A stretch of DNA of 30,309 nucleotides from Oscillibacter sp. (GTDB lineage Bacteria > Bacillota > Clostridia > Oscillospirales > Oscillospiraceae): the NCBI GenBank assembly GCA_009773995.1, contig VSMY01000018.1:1-30309 (forward strand), read 5' to 3'. The notes below the pieces were generated by a model. The model worked only from the letters and a program-made list of their open reading frames with translations. It was not told the DNA's origin and ran no database searches. Each line of letters starts with the position of its first letter. Position 1 is the stretch's first letter. The translations under genes and the position numbers were made by a program. This document shows positions 15,554 to 24,099 of the stretch, piece after piece.

Positions 15554-15581
15554 AAAGGCCGGGACTTACGTCCCGGCCTTT
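15554..15581. terminator. Bidirectional terminator between anti-sigma and MBL genes
   Basis: Perfect 12-base-pair stem AAAGGCCGGGAC (15554-15565) and GTCCCGGCCTTT (15570-15581) with loop TTAC. There are T runs on both strands, which suits two convergent genes. Confidence 0.88.
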
Positions 15582-15584
15582 GCC

Positions 15585-16535
15585 TTATTCAATCTCGATA
15601 TGTACCGACTCATGGAACTGAGGCTCCACCAGGCCGGGGATATCCACCGCGTCGGTGAAGCGCACGTCCTCCGTGTACTCCCGGAGCATGGAGACAACAT
15701 ACGGGTGGGGCCGCTCGTCGGGCCGCCCCGCGGCAACGCAGACCACGATGGTTTTCGGGGCCAGACGGCCGACGGTCTTCCTGGTGGAGGAGGTCAGGGA
15801 CGCGTGGTGGGGCAGCTTCAAAATATCGCAGGGGGCCAGGGTGTCGTTGTCCCACACCGCGCCGTACATATCGCCCCCCAGGACGATTTCTTTTCCGTGG
15901 TAATAGAGCCTCTGGCGGAGGCTGGAGATGTTCATGGACTTCGTCCAGCGCATCAAATCGTGGCGGTTCCGCTCCCCCCGGAAGGCCGCGTCGTACACCG
16001 CCCTCTGCCGGGGGTACAGGGCGGGCTCCCCGGCGTAGACGTCCATGGTCAGCTCCTCCGTCAAATGGAAGGTCTCCACCTTGTCCCCTGGGATCTCCGC
16101 GAACTCCCGCACCCGCCCCGGATGCGCCCGGAGGGCTGTGGCGTAGATGTCCAGGCAACGGAGCAGGTTTCTCGCCGCGCCGGGGAGGCCGTTGTCTCCG
16201 TCGGGGTCCAGGGGGCCGCAGCCCTCCGGCGGGGCGTAGGTGGAGACCAGGCTGTCCACCGACGCCGCGTCCAGAATCCGGCTCAGGCCGCCGATGTGGT
16301 CCCGGTGGAAGTGGGTGGCCAGGAGGACGTCCAGCCGATCGATCCCCTGCTTTTTCAGGAAGTCCCCGGCGTAAATCCGCTGGGACCGGGGGTCCAGCTC
16401 TCCGGGGTGGTCGTCCCGGACGAGGCTGTCGTGGCCGCAGTCCACCAGCATGGCGAAGCGCCGCGCGCCCCCTTCCAGCTCCTGCACCAGAATGGAATCC
16501 CCGTTGCCGACGTTGATGAAATCCAATACCAGCAT
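15585..16535 (-). CDS. ComEC/Rec2-like metallo-beta-lactamase fold hydrolase
   Basis: MBL-fold metallohydrolase of 316 residues. The N-terminal MLVLDFINVGNGDSILVQ is typical of the ComEC C-terminal domain family. Zinc ligands are visible as H75, H77, D79 and H80 (ATHFHRDHIGG). Later IVLGGDMYG gives the bridging aspartate and LKLPHHAS the last histidine. There is no signal peptide or membrane helix, so this is a stand-alone soluble enzyme and not the DNA-uptake channel itself. Substrate unknown; phosphodiester or nuclease activity is possible. The ATG at 16535 has GAGGGGG 8 bases upstream. Monocistronic. Confidence 0.88.
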   Translation of the reverse strand: MLVLDFINVGNGDSILVQELEGGARRFAMLVDCGHDSLVRDDHPGELDPRSQRIYAGDFLKKQGIDRLDVLLATHFHRDHIGGLSRILDAASVDSLVSTYAPPEGCGPLDPDGDNGLPGAARNLLRCLDIYATALRAHPGRVREFAEIPGDKVETFHLTEELTMDVYAGEPALYPRQRAVYDAAFRGERNRHDLMRWTKSMNISSLRQRLYYHGKEIVLGGDMYGAVWDNDTLAPCDILKLPHHASLTSSTRKTVGRLAPKTIVVCVAAGRPDERPHPYVVSMLREYTEDVRFTDAVDIPGLVEPQFHESVHIEIE

Positions 16536-16567
16536 CAACCATTCCCCCTCACTTTTTTATTTAAGAT

Positions 16568-16596
16568 AGGATACCATAGCCCCGAGGGGCATGCAA
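16568..16596 (-). promoter_or_regulatory. SigA-type promoter of the MBL gene
   Basis: Minus strand: -35 TTGCAT (16596-16591), 17-base spacer, -10 TATCCT (16573-16568), with the TGG extension. The leader is about 27 bases. Confidence 0.65.
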
Positions 16597-16697
16597 GGAA
16601 AAGCCTCCCTCCGCCCCTCCAAAATTTCAGCCGGATTTTTGACATCCTGTGAAAACCCGGCTCTTTCCCAGGCGGCCCTCTTTTTCCCCTCATCTTC

Positions 16698-16726
16698 TGG
16701 ACAGGCGGGGAATAGGGTGTTATAAT
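16698..16726 (+). promoter_or_regulatory. SigA-type promoter of the ZIP transporter gene
   Basis: -35 TGGACA (16698-16703), 17-base spacer, -10 TATAAT (16721-16726), with an extended TGT. Strong promoter candidate about 45 bases before the ATG. Confidence 0.78.
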
Positions 16727-16771
16727 AAACTTGTTAGGGTATCGCCTAAAGAGGGAGGACGTATTATTTTT

Positions 16772-17503
16772 ATGGATAGCATTACGATGGGCCTGTGGAC
16801 CACGCTGCTGGTCACCGCCGCCGCCGGAATCGGCGGCACCGGGCTGGGGGGCGCTCTGGCCACGCTGTTCCGCCGGGACTCCGGCCGGGAGGCCAGTTTG
16901 CTGTTGAGCTTTGCCGCCGGGGTGATGGTGTCGGTATCCTGCTTCGGCCTTTTGACGGAGGCCGCCGCGCCGGGAGCCATGGAGCTGGTGGCCCTGGGGG
17001 TGTTTTTGGGCTGCGCCGTCACGGCGGGGCTCAACGCCCTGCTGGACCACGGCCGCCCCTCCGGCGGCCTGGTGCTGGCGGGAGTGGTGATGGCCGCCGC
17101 CATCGCCCTGCACAACGTGCCCGAGGGCATGGTCATCGGCGCGTCCTTCATCGGCGGCACCATGCGCCAGGGCTGGACCATGGCGGCGGTCATCGGCCTG
17201 CACAACATCCCCGAGGGCATGGCCATCTCCGCCCCCATGGTGGCGGGGGGCGAGCGCCGCTGGCGGGCGGCGGGCATCGCAGCCCTCTCCGGGGCCCCCA
17301 CGGTGCTGGGAGCGGCCCTGGGGTACTGCCTGGGCACCCTGGGCCCCACGGCCCTGACCCTCACCCTGAGCTTTGCCGCCGGGGCCATGCTGTACGTGGT
17401 CTTTGGGGAGCTCCTGCCCGAGGCGGCGGGCCTCTGGAAAAGCAAGCTCCCCGCCCTGGCGGCGGTGCTGGGCATCTTGGTCGGGATGCTCATTGACGGT
17501 TGA
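16772..17503 (+). CDS. ZIP family divalent metal transporter
   Basis: Membrane carrier for Zn2+ or other divalent metals of the ZIP family (ZupT-like), 243 residues with about eight helices. The metal-site helices are clear: HNVPEG at residues 114-119 and HNIPEG at 144-149. ELLPEAAG near the end and the glycine-rich first helix also fit. The start ATG at 16772 is the first that includes the conserved N terminus; the GGGAGG SD is 13 bases upstream, longer than ideal. No metal-regulator gene adjoins, and I see no obvious Zur or Fur box. Confidence 0.93.
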   Translation: MDSITMGLWTTLLVTAAAGIGGTGLGGALATLFRRDSGREASLLLSFAAGVMVSVSCFGLLTEAAAPGAMELVALGVFLGCAVTAGLNALLDHGRPSGGLVLAGVVMAAAIALHNVPEGMVIGASFIGGTMRQGWTMAAVIGLHNIPEGMAISAPMVAGGERRWRAAGIAALSGAPTVLGAALGYCLGTLGPTALTLTLSFAAGAMLYVVFGELLPEAAGLWKSKLPALAAVLGILVGMLIDG

Positions 17504-17570
17504 TTCTGAAATTTTTCTTCCTCCGGTTGTACTCCTCCGTGCAACATTGCCCCGGCGGGACCCGTTGTTG

Positions 17571-17580
17571 ACAGCGCTGT
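17571..17580. promoter_or_regulatory. Perfect 10-base palindrome, possible operator
   Basis: ACAGCGCTGT overlaps the end of a TTGACA (17568-17573) and lies 39 bases before the small HTH gene. No good -10 follows at 17 bases, so a promoter here is unsure. It could be an autoregulatory site. Confidence 0.3.
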
Positions 17581-17618
17581 TCTTAGGCGCGCAAATCAAC
17601 AACGAGGAGGAACCTTCC

Positions 17619-17900
17619 ATGAACGGAAAGACGCAACAGAAACGGCCGGAGCGGAACCAGGATATCCGGGCGGCCATCAAGAGGGCGGGCCTGTACCACT
17701 GGTGGGTGGCCGAGGAGCTGGGCATCGCCTGCGGCACCCTCTCCAACCGGCTGCGCCGGGAGCTTTCCCCGGAACAGAAGGAGGAGGTCCTGGCCGCCGT
17801 CCGGCGGCTGGCGGAGCGGCAGGGAAATCCCGCCCCGGAGGGCTTCGGCCCGGGAGTGACCCTGGAGACCCGGACCTCTTTTTCCAATCGTCCCTGGTGA
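17619..17900 (+). CDS. Small helix-turn-helix protein
   Basis: Protein of 93 residues with a single HTH-like core: IRAAIKRAGLYHWWVAEELG, then IACGTLSNRLRRELSPEQKE. This resembles the short phage-repressor-like proteins widespread in Clostridia, where a G-x-x-x-W-x-V-A-x-x-L-G-I segment forms the HTH. A proline-rich tail follows. The target is unknown, and no phage genes are nearby. The start ATG has GAGGAGG 8 bases upstream. It follows the ZIP gene by 115 bases without an obvious terminator and could share its transcript. Confidence 0.8.
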   Translation: MNGKTQQKRPERNQDIRAAIKRAGLYHWWVAEELGIACGTLSNRLRRELSPEQKEEVLAAVRRLAERQGNPAPEGFGPGVTLETRTSFSNRPW

Positions 17901-17902
17901 TG

Positions 17903-17940
17903 AAAAAAGGCGGCATGGCGTTGGCCATGCCGCCTTTTTT
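17903..17940. terminator. Bidirectional terminator between the HTH gene and the opp operon
   Basis: Perfect 17-base-pair stem AAAAAAGGCGGCATGGC (17903-17919) with its complement at 17924-17940 and loop GTTG. T tracts on both strands serve both convergent units. Confidence 0.93.
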
Positions 17941-17944
17941 ATTC

Positions 17945-19045
17945 TCATCCGCACAGCGGGCGGTAGTACGCCACCAGCAAATCCACCACGGTCCCATAGG
18001 ACTGAATGCCCCGCTCGTCGCCGTAGCTTTTCAGGATGCCGTCATAGACCTTGTTGCTGGCCTTCTGCACCGCCGTGTCCTGGAACTGGGCCCAGTAGGC
18101 GTTGTTATAGGCCAGGTCCAATTGCGCCTCCTCCGGCAGTCTCTCCCGGATGGCCCAGTAGCCCTCCGGGTCCTGGGAGTACAGAGCGTTTCCCAGGTAC
18201 ACGTACCCAATGAGCCAGCCGGAATAGACATACGCCGGGTCCGGGCAGGTGGTGGAGGCCAGCACCGCCAGGAAGTTGCACTCCTGCTCCGAGGCGAAGC
18301 CCCGCTGGTGGGCCAGCTCATGGGCGACGGTGGAGGGCAGCATGCAGGCGGGGCTGTCCACGTTGACGTTGGATTCCCCGGTGAAGGAGCTGTAGAACCC
18401 CGTGAAATCCAGGGCGCTCATCAGCCGGGAGAAGGCCATGGGCTTCACGCCGGGGTCGTCGAAGGCCAGGAAGGGGAAGTCCTCCGTCAGCCCGTCGTAG
18501 GCGTGGACGCTGTTTTTCAAAATCTCCTCCCGTGGGACGGCGAAGAGGCCGTGCCCGTCCCGCTCCACGTCCCCCGCCGTCTCCGCCGCGCGGTCCGCGA
18601 AGTATTCCGTCACCGCCCGCAAATCCTCCAGGGCCACGGGCCGGGCGTAGATCCCGGACTTGTCCTGAAAGCCGTCCGTCCAGTAGTTCACGCCCCAGAG
18701 GAGGCAGAACCCCGCCCAGACGGACAGCAGGGCGCAGAGGGCCCCTAGGGTCAGGCCATAGGCCCGCTCCCGCCGCCGCCCCCTGGCCCGGACCACGGCA
18801 ATAACGCTCCCGATGACATACCCCACGCCGATGAGCGCCGCCAGGGCCTCCACTGCCTCCATGACGGAGAAGGGGACCAGATAGCAAATCCGCCCCAGCC
18901 CCCGCCGGAGGGGCCCGGTAAAGTGGTCCGCCACGGCGTTCATCAGCCGGCGCTGTCCCCGGAGGGAGAAGAAGGCCAGCAGCGCCAAGAGGTCCGCCAG
19001 CAGCCAGATATGGAGTTTTCTGTACTTTTGGAAAAACGCTTTCAT
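17945..19045 (-). CDS. DUF3810 membrane protein with HExxH zinc protease motif
   Basis: Membrane protein of 366 residues. About three helices lie in the first 120 residues (near 12-28, 62-84 and 97-118), followed by a soluble domain. H242-E243-x-x-H246 (AHELAHQ), followed by E255 in FASEQECN, is a gluzincin-like zinc site, as expected for DUF3810. The physiological substrate is unknown. It starts 2 bases after the stop of the second ABC ATPase gene, so it is the last gene of the importer operon and shares the terminator at 17903-17940. Its presence there is unusual. Confidence 0.85.
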   Translation of the reverse strand: MKAFFQKYRKLHIWLLADLLALLAFFSLRGQRRLMNAVADHFTGPLRRGLGRICYLVPFSVMEAVEALAALIGVGYVIGSVIAVVRARGRRRERAYGLTLGALCALLSVWAGFCLLWGVNYWTDGFQDKSGIYARPVALEDLRAVTEYFADRAAETAGDVERDGHGLFAVPREEILKNSVHAYDGLTEDFPFLAFDDPGVKPMAFSRLMSALDFTGFYSSFTGESNVNVDSPACMLPSTVAHELAHQRGFASEQECNFLAVLASTTCPDPAYVYSGWLIGYVYLGNALYSQDPEGYWAIRERLPEEAQLDLAYNNAYWAQFQDTAVQKASNKVYDGILKSYGDERGIQSYGTVVDLLVAYYRPLCG

Positions 19046-19047
19046 CG

Positions 19048-19785
19048 TCACTCCGCCGCAGCCAGCAGCTGCTTGGTATAGTCTTCCTTGGGATGGTCGA
19101 AAATCTCGTCCACGGTCCCCTGCTCCACGATGCGGCCGCGCTTCATCACCAGCACCCGGTCGCAGAGCTGGTAGACCACGTTCAAATCGTGGGAGATAAA
19201 CAGGTAGCTCAGATCCAGCTCCCGCCGGAGGGACCGGAGCAGGTCCAGAATCTGGGCCTGGATGGTCACGTCCAGGGCGGACACCGGCTCGTCGGCAATC
19301 AAAAATTTCGGCCGCCGGATCAGCGCCGCGGCGATGCTGACCCGCTGGCGCTGGCCTCCGGAGAGCTCCGAGGGCTTGGCCCTCAGGCACTCCTCCGGCA
19401 GCTCCACCCGCTCCAGCATCTCCCGGACCCGGCGCTTCCGCTCCGCCTTGTCGTATTTCCCGTAGACCCGCAGGGGCTCCTCCAATGTCCACTCCACGCT
19501 GTAGAAGGGGTTCAGGGAGCTGTAGGGGTCCTGGAAAATCATCTGGGGCCGCTTCGTGTAGTGGGTCACCGTGCCCCGGTCCGGCTTGACCAGCCCCAGG
19601 ATGGTCCGGGCCAAGGTGGACTTCCCCGTCCCCGATTCGCCCACCAGGCCCAAAATCTCCCCGTGGCGCACGTCGAAGGTCACGTCGTGGAGCACCTCCT
19701 GGCGCTCCCGCCTCCCAAACAGCCCCGCGCCGTCGCTGTAGCCGCTGTACACATGGCTGAGGGACAAGACCCGCTCCTCGCTCAC
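19048..19785 (-). CDS. Peptide/nickel ABC importer ATPase (OppF/NikE type)
   Basis: Second ATPase of the importer, 245 residues. Walker A is GESGTGKST, the Q-loop region is [12 protein letters not shown], the signature is LSGGQRQR, Walker B with D-loop is [12 protein letters not shown], and the switch histidine is in LFISHDLN. It ends just after [11 protein letters not shown] and lacks the longer C-terminal domain of classic OppF, so it is closer in length to NikE. The start is GTG at 19785, overlapping the stop of the partner gene as GTGA, with a GGAGGG SD. An in-frame upstream extension lacks family similarity. Confidence 0.92.
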   Translation of the reverse strand: MSEERVLSLSHVYSGYSDGAGLFGRRERQEVLHDVTFDVRHGEILGLVGESGTGKSTLARTILGLVKPDRGTVTHYTKRPQMIFQDPYSSLNPFYSVEWTLEEPLRVYGKYDKAERKRRVREMLERVELPEECLRAKPSELSGGQRQRVSIAAALIRRPKFLIADEPVSALDVTIQAQILDLLRSLRRELDLSYLFISHDLNVVYQLCDRVLVMKRGRIVEQGTVDEIFDHPKEDYTKQLLAAAE

Positions 19786-20573
19786 GCCTCTCCCTCCTTC
19801 CGCTTTCTCGTGGGGATGGCGGCGATGAGCCGCCGGGTGTAGGGGTGCTTGGGGTGGTGGAAGACCTCCTGGGCCTCCCCCTCCTCCACCAGCTGTCCCC
19901 GCTGCATCACCGCCACATGGCCGCAAAGCTTCCGCACCACGTTCAGATCGTGGGAGATGAAGAGCATGGACACGCCGGACTCCCGGTTCAGCTTCTTTAG
20001 GAGCTCCAGAATCTGAGTCTGAATGGTCACGTCCAGGGCCGTGGTGGGCTCGTCCAGCAGCAGCAGCTTCGGCTTTGCGATGACCGCCGCCGCGATCATG
20101 GCCCGCTGGAGCATGCCGCCGGAGAGCTGGTGCGGATACTTTTCATACACCGCCTCCGCCTCCGGCAGCTCCACCGCCGCCATGGCCTCCACCGCCAGGC
20201 GGCGGCGCTCCTCCCGCTTCATGCCTGTATGGACCCGGAGGACCTCCTCCACCTGAGGGCCGATTTTCATCAGGGGGTCCAGGGCGCTCATCGGCTCCTG
20301 GAACACCACGCCGATCTCCCGGCCCTGGATCTTCCGCAGGTCCGCCCGGTCCGCATGGAGGAGCTCCTTCCCGTCCAGGAGGATCTCCCCGGAGTAATCG
20401 CACTGCTTCCGGGGCAGGAGGCCCGCCACGCTCATGGCGGTGACGGTTTTCCCGGACCCGGACTCGCCCACCAGGCCCACGATCTCCCCCTCCCGGATGG
20501 AGAGGGACACCCCGGCCACGGCCTCCCGGTCCCGGTTATGGAATTTCACATGAAGGTCCCGAATGTCCAGCAT
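19782..20573 (-). CDS. Peptide/nickel ABC importer ATPase (OppD/NikD type)
   Basis: First ATPase of the importer, 263 residues. Walker A is GESGSGKT, the Q-loop region is [12 protein letters not shown], the signature is LSGGMLQR, Walker B is [12 protein letters not shown], and the H-loop is LFISHDLN. It ends after [15 protein letters not shown], shorter than typical OppD, as in NikD. ATG at 20573 is preferred over GTG at 20576; the ATG shares one base with the preceding stop (TGATG), so translation is coupled. Confidence 0.93.
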   Translation of the reverse strand: MLDIRDLHVKFHNRDREAVAGVSLSIREGEIVGLVGESGSGKTVTAMSVAGLLPRKQCDYSGEILLDGKELLHADRADLRKIQGREIGVVFQEPMSALDPLMKIGPQVEEVLRVHTGMKREERRRLAVEAMAAVELPEAEAVYEKYPHQLSGGMLQRAMIAAAVIAKPKLLLLDEPTTALDVTIQTQILELLKKLNRESGVSMLFISHDLNVVRKLCGHVAVMQRGQLVEEGEAQEVFHHPKHPYTRRLIAAIPTRKRKEGEA

Positions 20574-21382
20574 CACAGCACCCCCTTGTCCCGCCGCCGC
20601 AGGCCCTCGCCCAGGAGGCCCACGCTGAACACCATCAGCACAATCATCAGGCCCGTCCCGGCGGCGTACCAGGGGGCGGCGAAGAGCATGCCCTGGGCCT
20701 CGGACAGCATGTACCCCAGGGACGCGTCCGGCGGTGTCACGCCGATCCCCAAGAAGCTCATGGACGCTTCCGCCAGCACGGCGTTGTTAAAACCGATGGT
20801 CAGGGCGGGCAGCAGCACCGGGAGGGTATTGGGCAGCATGTGGACCGCCAGAATCCGTCCCGCCGAGGCCCCCATCAGCCGGGCGCTCTTAATATAGTTT
20901 ACATCCCGGAGGGAGGCGAAGGCCGTCCGGGTTACCCGCGCGAAGCTGGGGATGAACACCAGCCCCAGGGCCAGGATGACGTTGATCTTCTTCCCCGGCT
21001 CCAGGAGGGAGATGACCACCAGGGCCAGGAGGATGCTGGGAAAGGCCGTCAGCGCGTCGTTCAGGCGCATCAAAACCTCGTCCACCGGCCCGCCGAAATA
21101 CCCCGTCAGGGCCCCCGCCAGGCAGCCGCACACCGCCCCGATGGCCAGGGTCGCCAGGGCGATGGAGGCCGTGGCCCCGGCTCCCTTGAGGACCCGGCTG
21201 AAAATGTCCCGGCCGAAGTTGTCCGTGCCCATCCAGTGGGCCAGGGACGGCCCGCCGAACTTGGGCCCCGCCGCCATGGCGTTGGGGTCGTAAGGCGTCC
21301 AGAAAAAGCCCAGGAGAATCAGCGCCGCCAGCAGGCCGGTCAAAACCAGCCCGGCGGTCAGAAATCCGTTTCGTCTTCTCAT
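20573..21382 (-). CDS. Peptide/nickel ABC importer permease (OppC/NikC type)
   Basis: Inner-membrane permease of 269 residues with about six helices. It begins with a short basic segment, MRRRNGFLTAG. It has the OppC-type motif HWMGTDNFGRDIFSRVLKGA, which precedes the BPD_transp_1 domain. The EAA loop reads SARLMGASAGRILAVHMLPN and is the contact with the ATPases. ATG at 21382 overlaps the stop of the B-type permease gene (ATGA), with GGGAGG upstream. Confidence 0.94.
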   Translation of the reverse strand: MRRRNGFLTAGLVLTGLLAALILLGFFWTPYDPNAMAAGPKFGGPSLAHWMGTDNFGRDIFSRVLKGAGATASIALATLAIGAVCGCLAGALTGYFGGPVDEVLMRLNDALTAFPSILLALVVISLLEPGKKINVILALGLVFIPSFARVTRTAFASLRDVNYIKSARLMGASAGRILAVHMLPNTLPVLLPALTIGFNNAVLAEASMSFLGIGVTPPDASLGYMLSEAQGMLFAAPWYAAGTGLMIVLMVFSVGLLGEGLRRRDKGVL

Positions 21383-22323
21383 GCCGCGCCTCCCGCCCGG
21401 AGCCTGGGGTCGATCCGCTGGTTGATGAGGTCCGCCGCCGTCCCCGCCAGCACCACCCAGAAGGCCAGAATCACCACAATGGCCTGGACCACCGGGTAGT
21501 CCCGGCCCGCGATGGAGGTCACCAGCATCCGCCCAAGACCCGGGATGACGAAGACCTGTTCCACCACAATGCTCCCCGCCACGATCTCCGCCATGGTCTG
21601 GGCCAGGAAGGTAACCACCGGGGGCAGGGCGTTTTTCAGAACGTGCCGCCGGAGGACCTGGCCCCGGTCGTTTCCCCGGGAGATGGCCGTCCGCACGTAG
21701 TCTTTCCCCAATTCCTCCTCCACCGTGCTGCGGAGCATCCGGGCCGTCATGGCAATCCGGGGAATGGACAGGGCCGCGGCGGCGAAGAGCAGGTAGACCG
21801 CCGCCCCGGCCAGGTCCTCCCTCCCGTCGGGGAACTGCCCCGGCGTGAACCACTTCAGCCCCACGCCGAAGACCCAGGACAGCAGAATCCCCGTGAAGAA
21901 GGGGGGCACGGCCATGCCCAGCTGGTTCAGGGCCGTCCGGGTCCCCTCAAACCTCCGCCGCCCGGCGGTAAGCAGCCCCAGGGGGATGGACGCCGCCGTA
22001 ATCAGGGCAAAGCTCATCAGGCTCAGGCACAAGGTCAGGCGGAGCTTCGGCCCCAGGATCTCCCACACCGGCTGCTTGTAGCTGGTGGAGACCCCCAGGT
22101 CCCCGGTGAAGAAGCCCAGCAGCCACTCCCCGTAGCGCACCGGCAGGGGCCGGTCCAGCCCCAGCTCCGCCCGGAGGGCCGCCAGCCGCTCCGGCGTGGC
22201 CGAGGTCCCCAACATGGCCGTGGCCGTGTCGCCGGAGATGAGGGAAAAGGCCGCGAAGGTCAGGAAGGAGACGATCAGGATGGTCGCCAGCCCCGCCGCG
22301 GCCCGTTTCAACGCGTATTTCAT
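21379..22323 (-). CDS. Peptide/nickel ABC importer permease (OppB/NikB type)
   Basis: Inner-membrane permease of 314 residues with about six helices. The N terminus MKYALKRAAAGLATILIVSF, then FLTFAAFSLISGD is the characteristic OppB start. The EAA loop region is VRTAISRGNDRGQVLRRHVL, then KNALPPVV. The end DLINQRIDPRLR is also typical. ATG at 22323 is preferred over 22329 because the GAGGGG SD is 9 bases from it and only 3 from the other. The gap to the binding-protein gene is 80 bases and holds a long stem-loop. Confidence 0.94.
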   Translation of the reverse strand: MKYALKRAAAGLATILIVSFLTFAAFSLISGDTATAMLGTSATPERLAALRAELGLDRPLPVRYGEWLLGFFTGDLGVSTSYKQPVWEILGPKLRLTLCLSLMSFALITAASIPLGLLTAGRRRFEGTRTALNQLGMAVPPFFTGILLSWVFGVGLKWFTPGQFPDGREDLAGAAVYLLFAAAALSIPRIAMTARMLRSTVEEELGKDYVRTAISRGNDRGQVLRRHVLKNALPPVVTFLAQTMAEIVAGSIVVEQVFVIPGLGRMLVTSIAGRDYPVVQAIVVILAFWVVLAGTAADLINQRIDPRLRAGGAA

Positions 22324-22349
22324 CAGCATGTACCCCTCTGAAAGGCGCG

Positions 22350-22391
22350 GAGAGCAGAGCGCGAAGATTCCGGTCTTCACACTCTGCTCTC
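22350..22391 (-). other. Long stem-loop between the binding-protein and permease genes
   Basis: GAGAGCAGAG (22350-22359) pairs with CTCTGCTCTC (22382-22391). The stem continues inwards through GCGAAGA and TCTTCAC to a six-base loop, giving about 18 pairs including G-U. No T run follows on the minus strand, so this is more likely an RNA-stabilising or processing element than a terminator. Confidence 0.75.
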
Positions 22392-22403
22392 TCGTGTTTG
22401 AAG

Positions 22404-23990
22404 TTAGTCCGTATACCGGATGCCGCTGAGGTCCAGCACGTAGATGGGGTAGAACCGCACGCCCGTAAGCCCCTTCCGGACGGCCACCAGGTCCGCCAGG
22501 TCCTGGATGTACACATTGGCGGCGTTCTCCGTCAGGTTGGCCAGCGCCTGCTTGTAGGCCGCCGTCTGCGCGGCGTCGTCCGCCGCGGTCACGGCCTGCT
22601 GGAAGAGGGCGTCGTATTCCGCATTGTTATAATTAATAAAATTATTACCTGCCGTAGAGGTAAACCGCTCCAGCAGGGCCCGCGCCGTCATGGTGGAGGC
22701 GTCCACGCCCACCACGGTGGCCTGGAACTGCCGGCCGATGTAGGCGTCGTTGAGCCAGCTCTCCCAGGTGACGGGGAGAATCTCGGCGGTGACGCCCACC
22801 TGCTTCAGCTGCTCTACAATGACCTGGGCGGTGTCGATGTGGGGCTGGTAGTTGGAGGGGACGGTGATGGTCATGGAGAAGCCGTCGGGATACCCGGCCT
22901 CCGCCAGCAGGGCCTTGGCTTTTTCCACGTCGTGGGGGTAGTGGTTGGTCAAAGACTCGTCAAAGTACTTCCCGAAGGCGGGATACATGCTGGAGCCAAT
23001 CAGGCTGCCGTAGCCGTCAAAGGCCAGGTCCAGAATCTGCCGGCGGTCCACGGCGCAGCACAGGGCCTGGCGGACCTTCACGTTATTGAAGGGTTCCACG
23101 GCGTTGTTCAGGTACATGGCCTGGACCAGGTTCATGGTGCCCTCTTCGATGTTGAACTCGTCCCCCAGCTGGGCCACCTGGGTGCTGGTCAAATGGGCGA
23201 ACAGGTCCACGGCCCCGCTCTGGAGGCTCATCAAAATGCTGTCCGCGTTCTCAATGATTTTATACGTGACTTTATCCAGATAGGCTTTCTCGCCCCAGTA
23301 GTCCTCAAAGCGCTCCAGGACGATAGAGTCCTGAGCCGCCCGGGAGACGAACTTGAAGGGCCCGGTGCCCACGGGGGCGGTGTCCTGCAATTCATAGCTC
23401 GCCGGAAGAATGGCGGCCGTCAGATAGGACAGAAATTCACTGTTCGGCTCCGCAAGGGTAATGGAAAGGGTGTGTTCATCCAGCGGTTCCAGCTTCTCAA
23501 TCGCGGAGAACGCCTCGATGGGCACGACACCGTCCGAATCTGAACCGGCGTGCTCGAGGGAATGCACGACGTCCAACACGGTGACGGGATCGCCGTTGTG
23601 GAACTTGATGCCGTCCCGGATGGTAAAGGTATAGGTCAATTGGTCGTCGGAAATCTCGTATTTCTCCGCCACGGCGGGAATCAAGTCTCCCTCCGGGGTG
23701 GGCTTCATGAGGCCCTCGAATACGTTGAACATGACCTCTTTCGTCCCTGCCGCCACGGCCTTGTGGGGGTCAAGGCTCTCGTCCAGATCCTGGGCGATGC
23801 CCACGGTGATCTCATTGGGATGAGTCTCCGGGGCCGGTTGGTCCGCCGGGGCTTCCGTCCCGGCGCTGGTGGAGCCGTCTGTGGGCTTGCTTTCCGCCGC
23901 CTGGCCTGTGCTGCCGCCTCCGCAACCGCAGAGTGCCGCGCTCAGGAGACCCAGCAGAAGCAGAAGCGCCAAGAGCTTCCGTGTCTTCAT
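22404..23990 (-). CDS. Extracellular solute-binding lipoprotein, family 5 (peptide/nickel importer)
   Basis: Substrate-binding component of the importer, 528 residues, the normal size. A lipoprotein signal peptide ends with lipobox LCGC (C23), followed by a Ser/Thr/Pro-rich linker. The mature domain has family 5 text: PHKAVAAGTKEVMFNVFEGL, YTFTIRDGIKFHNGDPVT, VGTGPFKFV and VRQALCCAVDRRQIL. The end VRFYPIYVLDLSGI is typical. The ligand (peptide or nickel) cannot be told from sequence. ATG at 23990 has GAGGAG about 6 bases upstream. It is first in the operon, behind a structured leader. Confidence 0.93.
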   Translation of the reverse strand: MKTRKLLALLLLLGLLSAALCGCGGGSTGQAAESKPTDGSTSAGTEAPADQPAPETHPNEITVGIAQDLDESLDPHKAVAAGTKEVMFNVFEGLMKPTPEGDLIPAVAEKYEISDDQLTYTFTIRDGIKFHNGDPVTVLDVVHSLEHAGSDSDGVVPIEAFSAIEKLEPLDEHTLSITLAEPNSEFLSYLTAAILPASYELQDTAPVGTGPFKFVSRAAQDSIVLERFEDYWGEKAYLDKVTYKIIENADSILMSLQSGAVDLFAHLTSTQVAQLGDEFNIEEGTMNLVQAMYLNNAVEPFNNVKVRQALCCAVDRRQILDLAFDGYGSLIGSSMYPAFGKYFDESLTNHYPHDVEKAKALLAEAGYPDGFSMTITVPSNYQPHIDTAQVIVEQLKQVGVTAEILPVTWESWLNDAYIGRQFQATVVGVDASTMTARALLERFTSTAGNNFINYNNAEYDALFQQAVTAADDAAQTAAYKQALANLTENAANVYIQDLADLVAVRKGLTGVRFYPIYVLDLSGIRYTD

Positions 23991-24006
23991 GGTCTTCTCC
24001 TCGTAT

Positions 24007-24090
24007 CACTGCCCGTCTCGGGTCAGTGTTGGGCGGATGATGTTCCGCCCGGACAAAATAACAGGGCCCCCCGGTCTCCCGGAGAGCCCT
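24007..24090 (-). promoter_or_regulatory. Structured leader of the opp operon with three hairpins
   Basis: In minus-strand order: a 12-bp hairpin with a GAGA tetraloop (24090-24063) followed by GTTATTTTG, which is terminator-like; GGGCGG...CCGCCC (24050-24031); and CACTG-CCCG pairing with CGGG-CAGTG (24028-24007, with one bulge). All lie downstream of the promoter at 24100-24128, so transcripts of the operon contain them. No known riboswitch was recognised. Confidence 0.55.
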
Positions 24091-24099
24091 CAAGGCCGT

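Noticed and set aside
16535..17887. 450-residue minus-strand frame across the ZIP and HTH genes
   Set aside because: It would cover two well-supported plus-strand genes and their promoter; the translation is low complexity.
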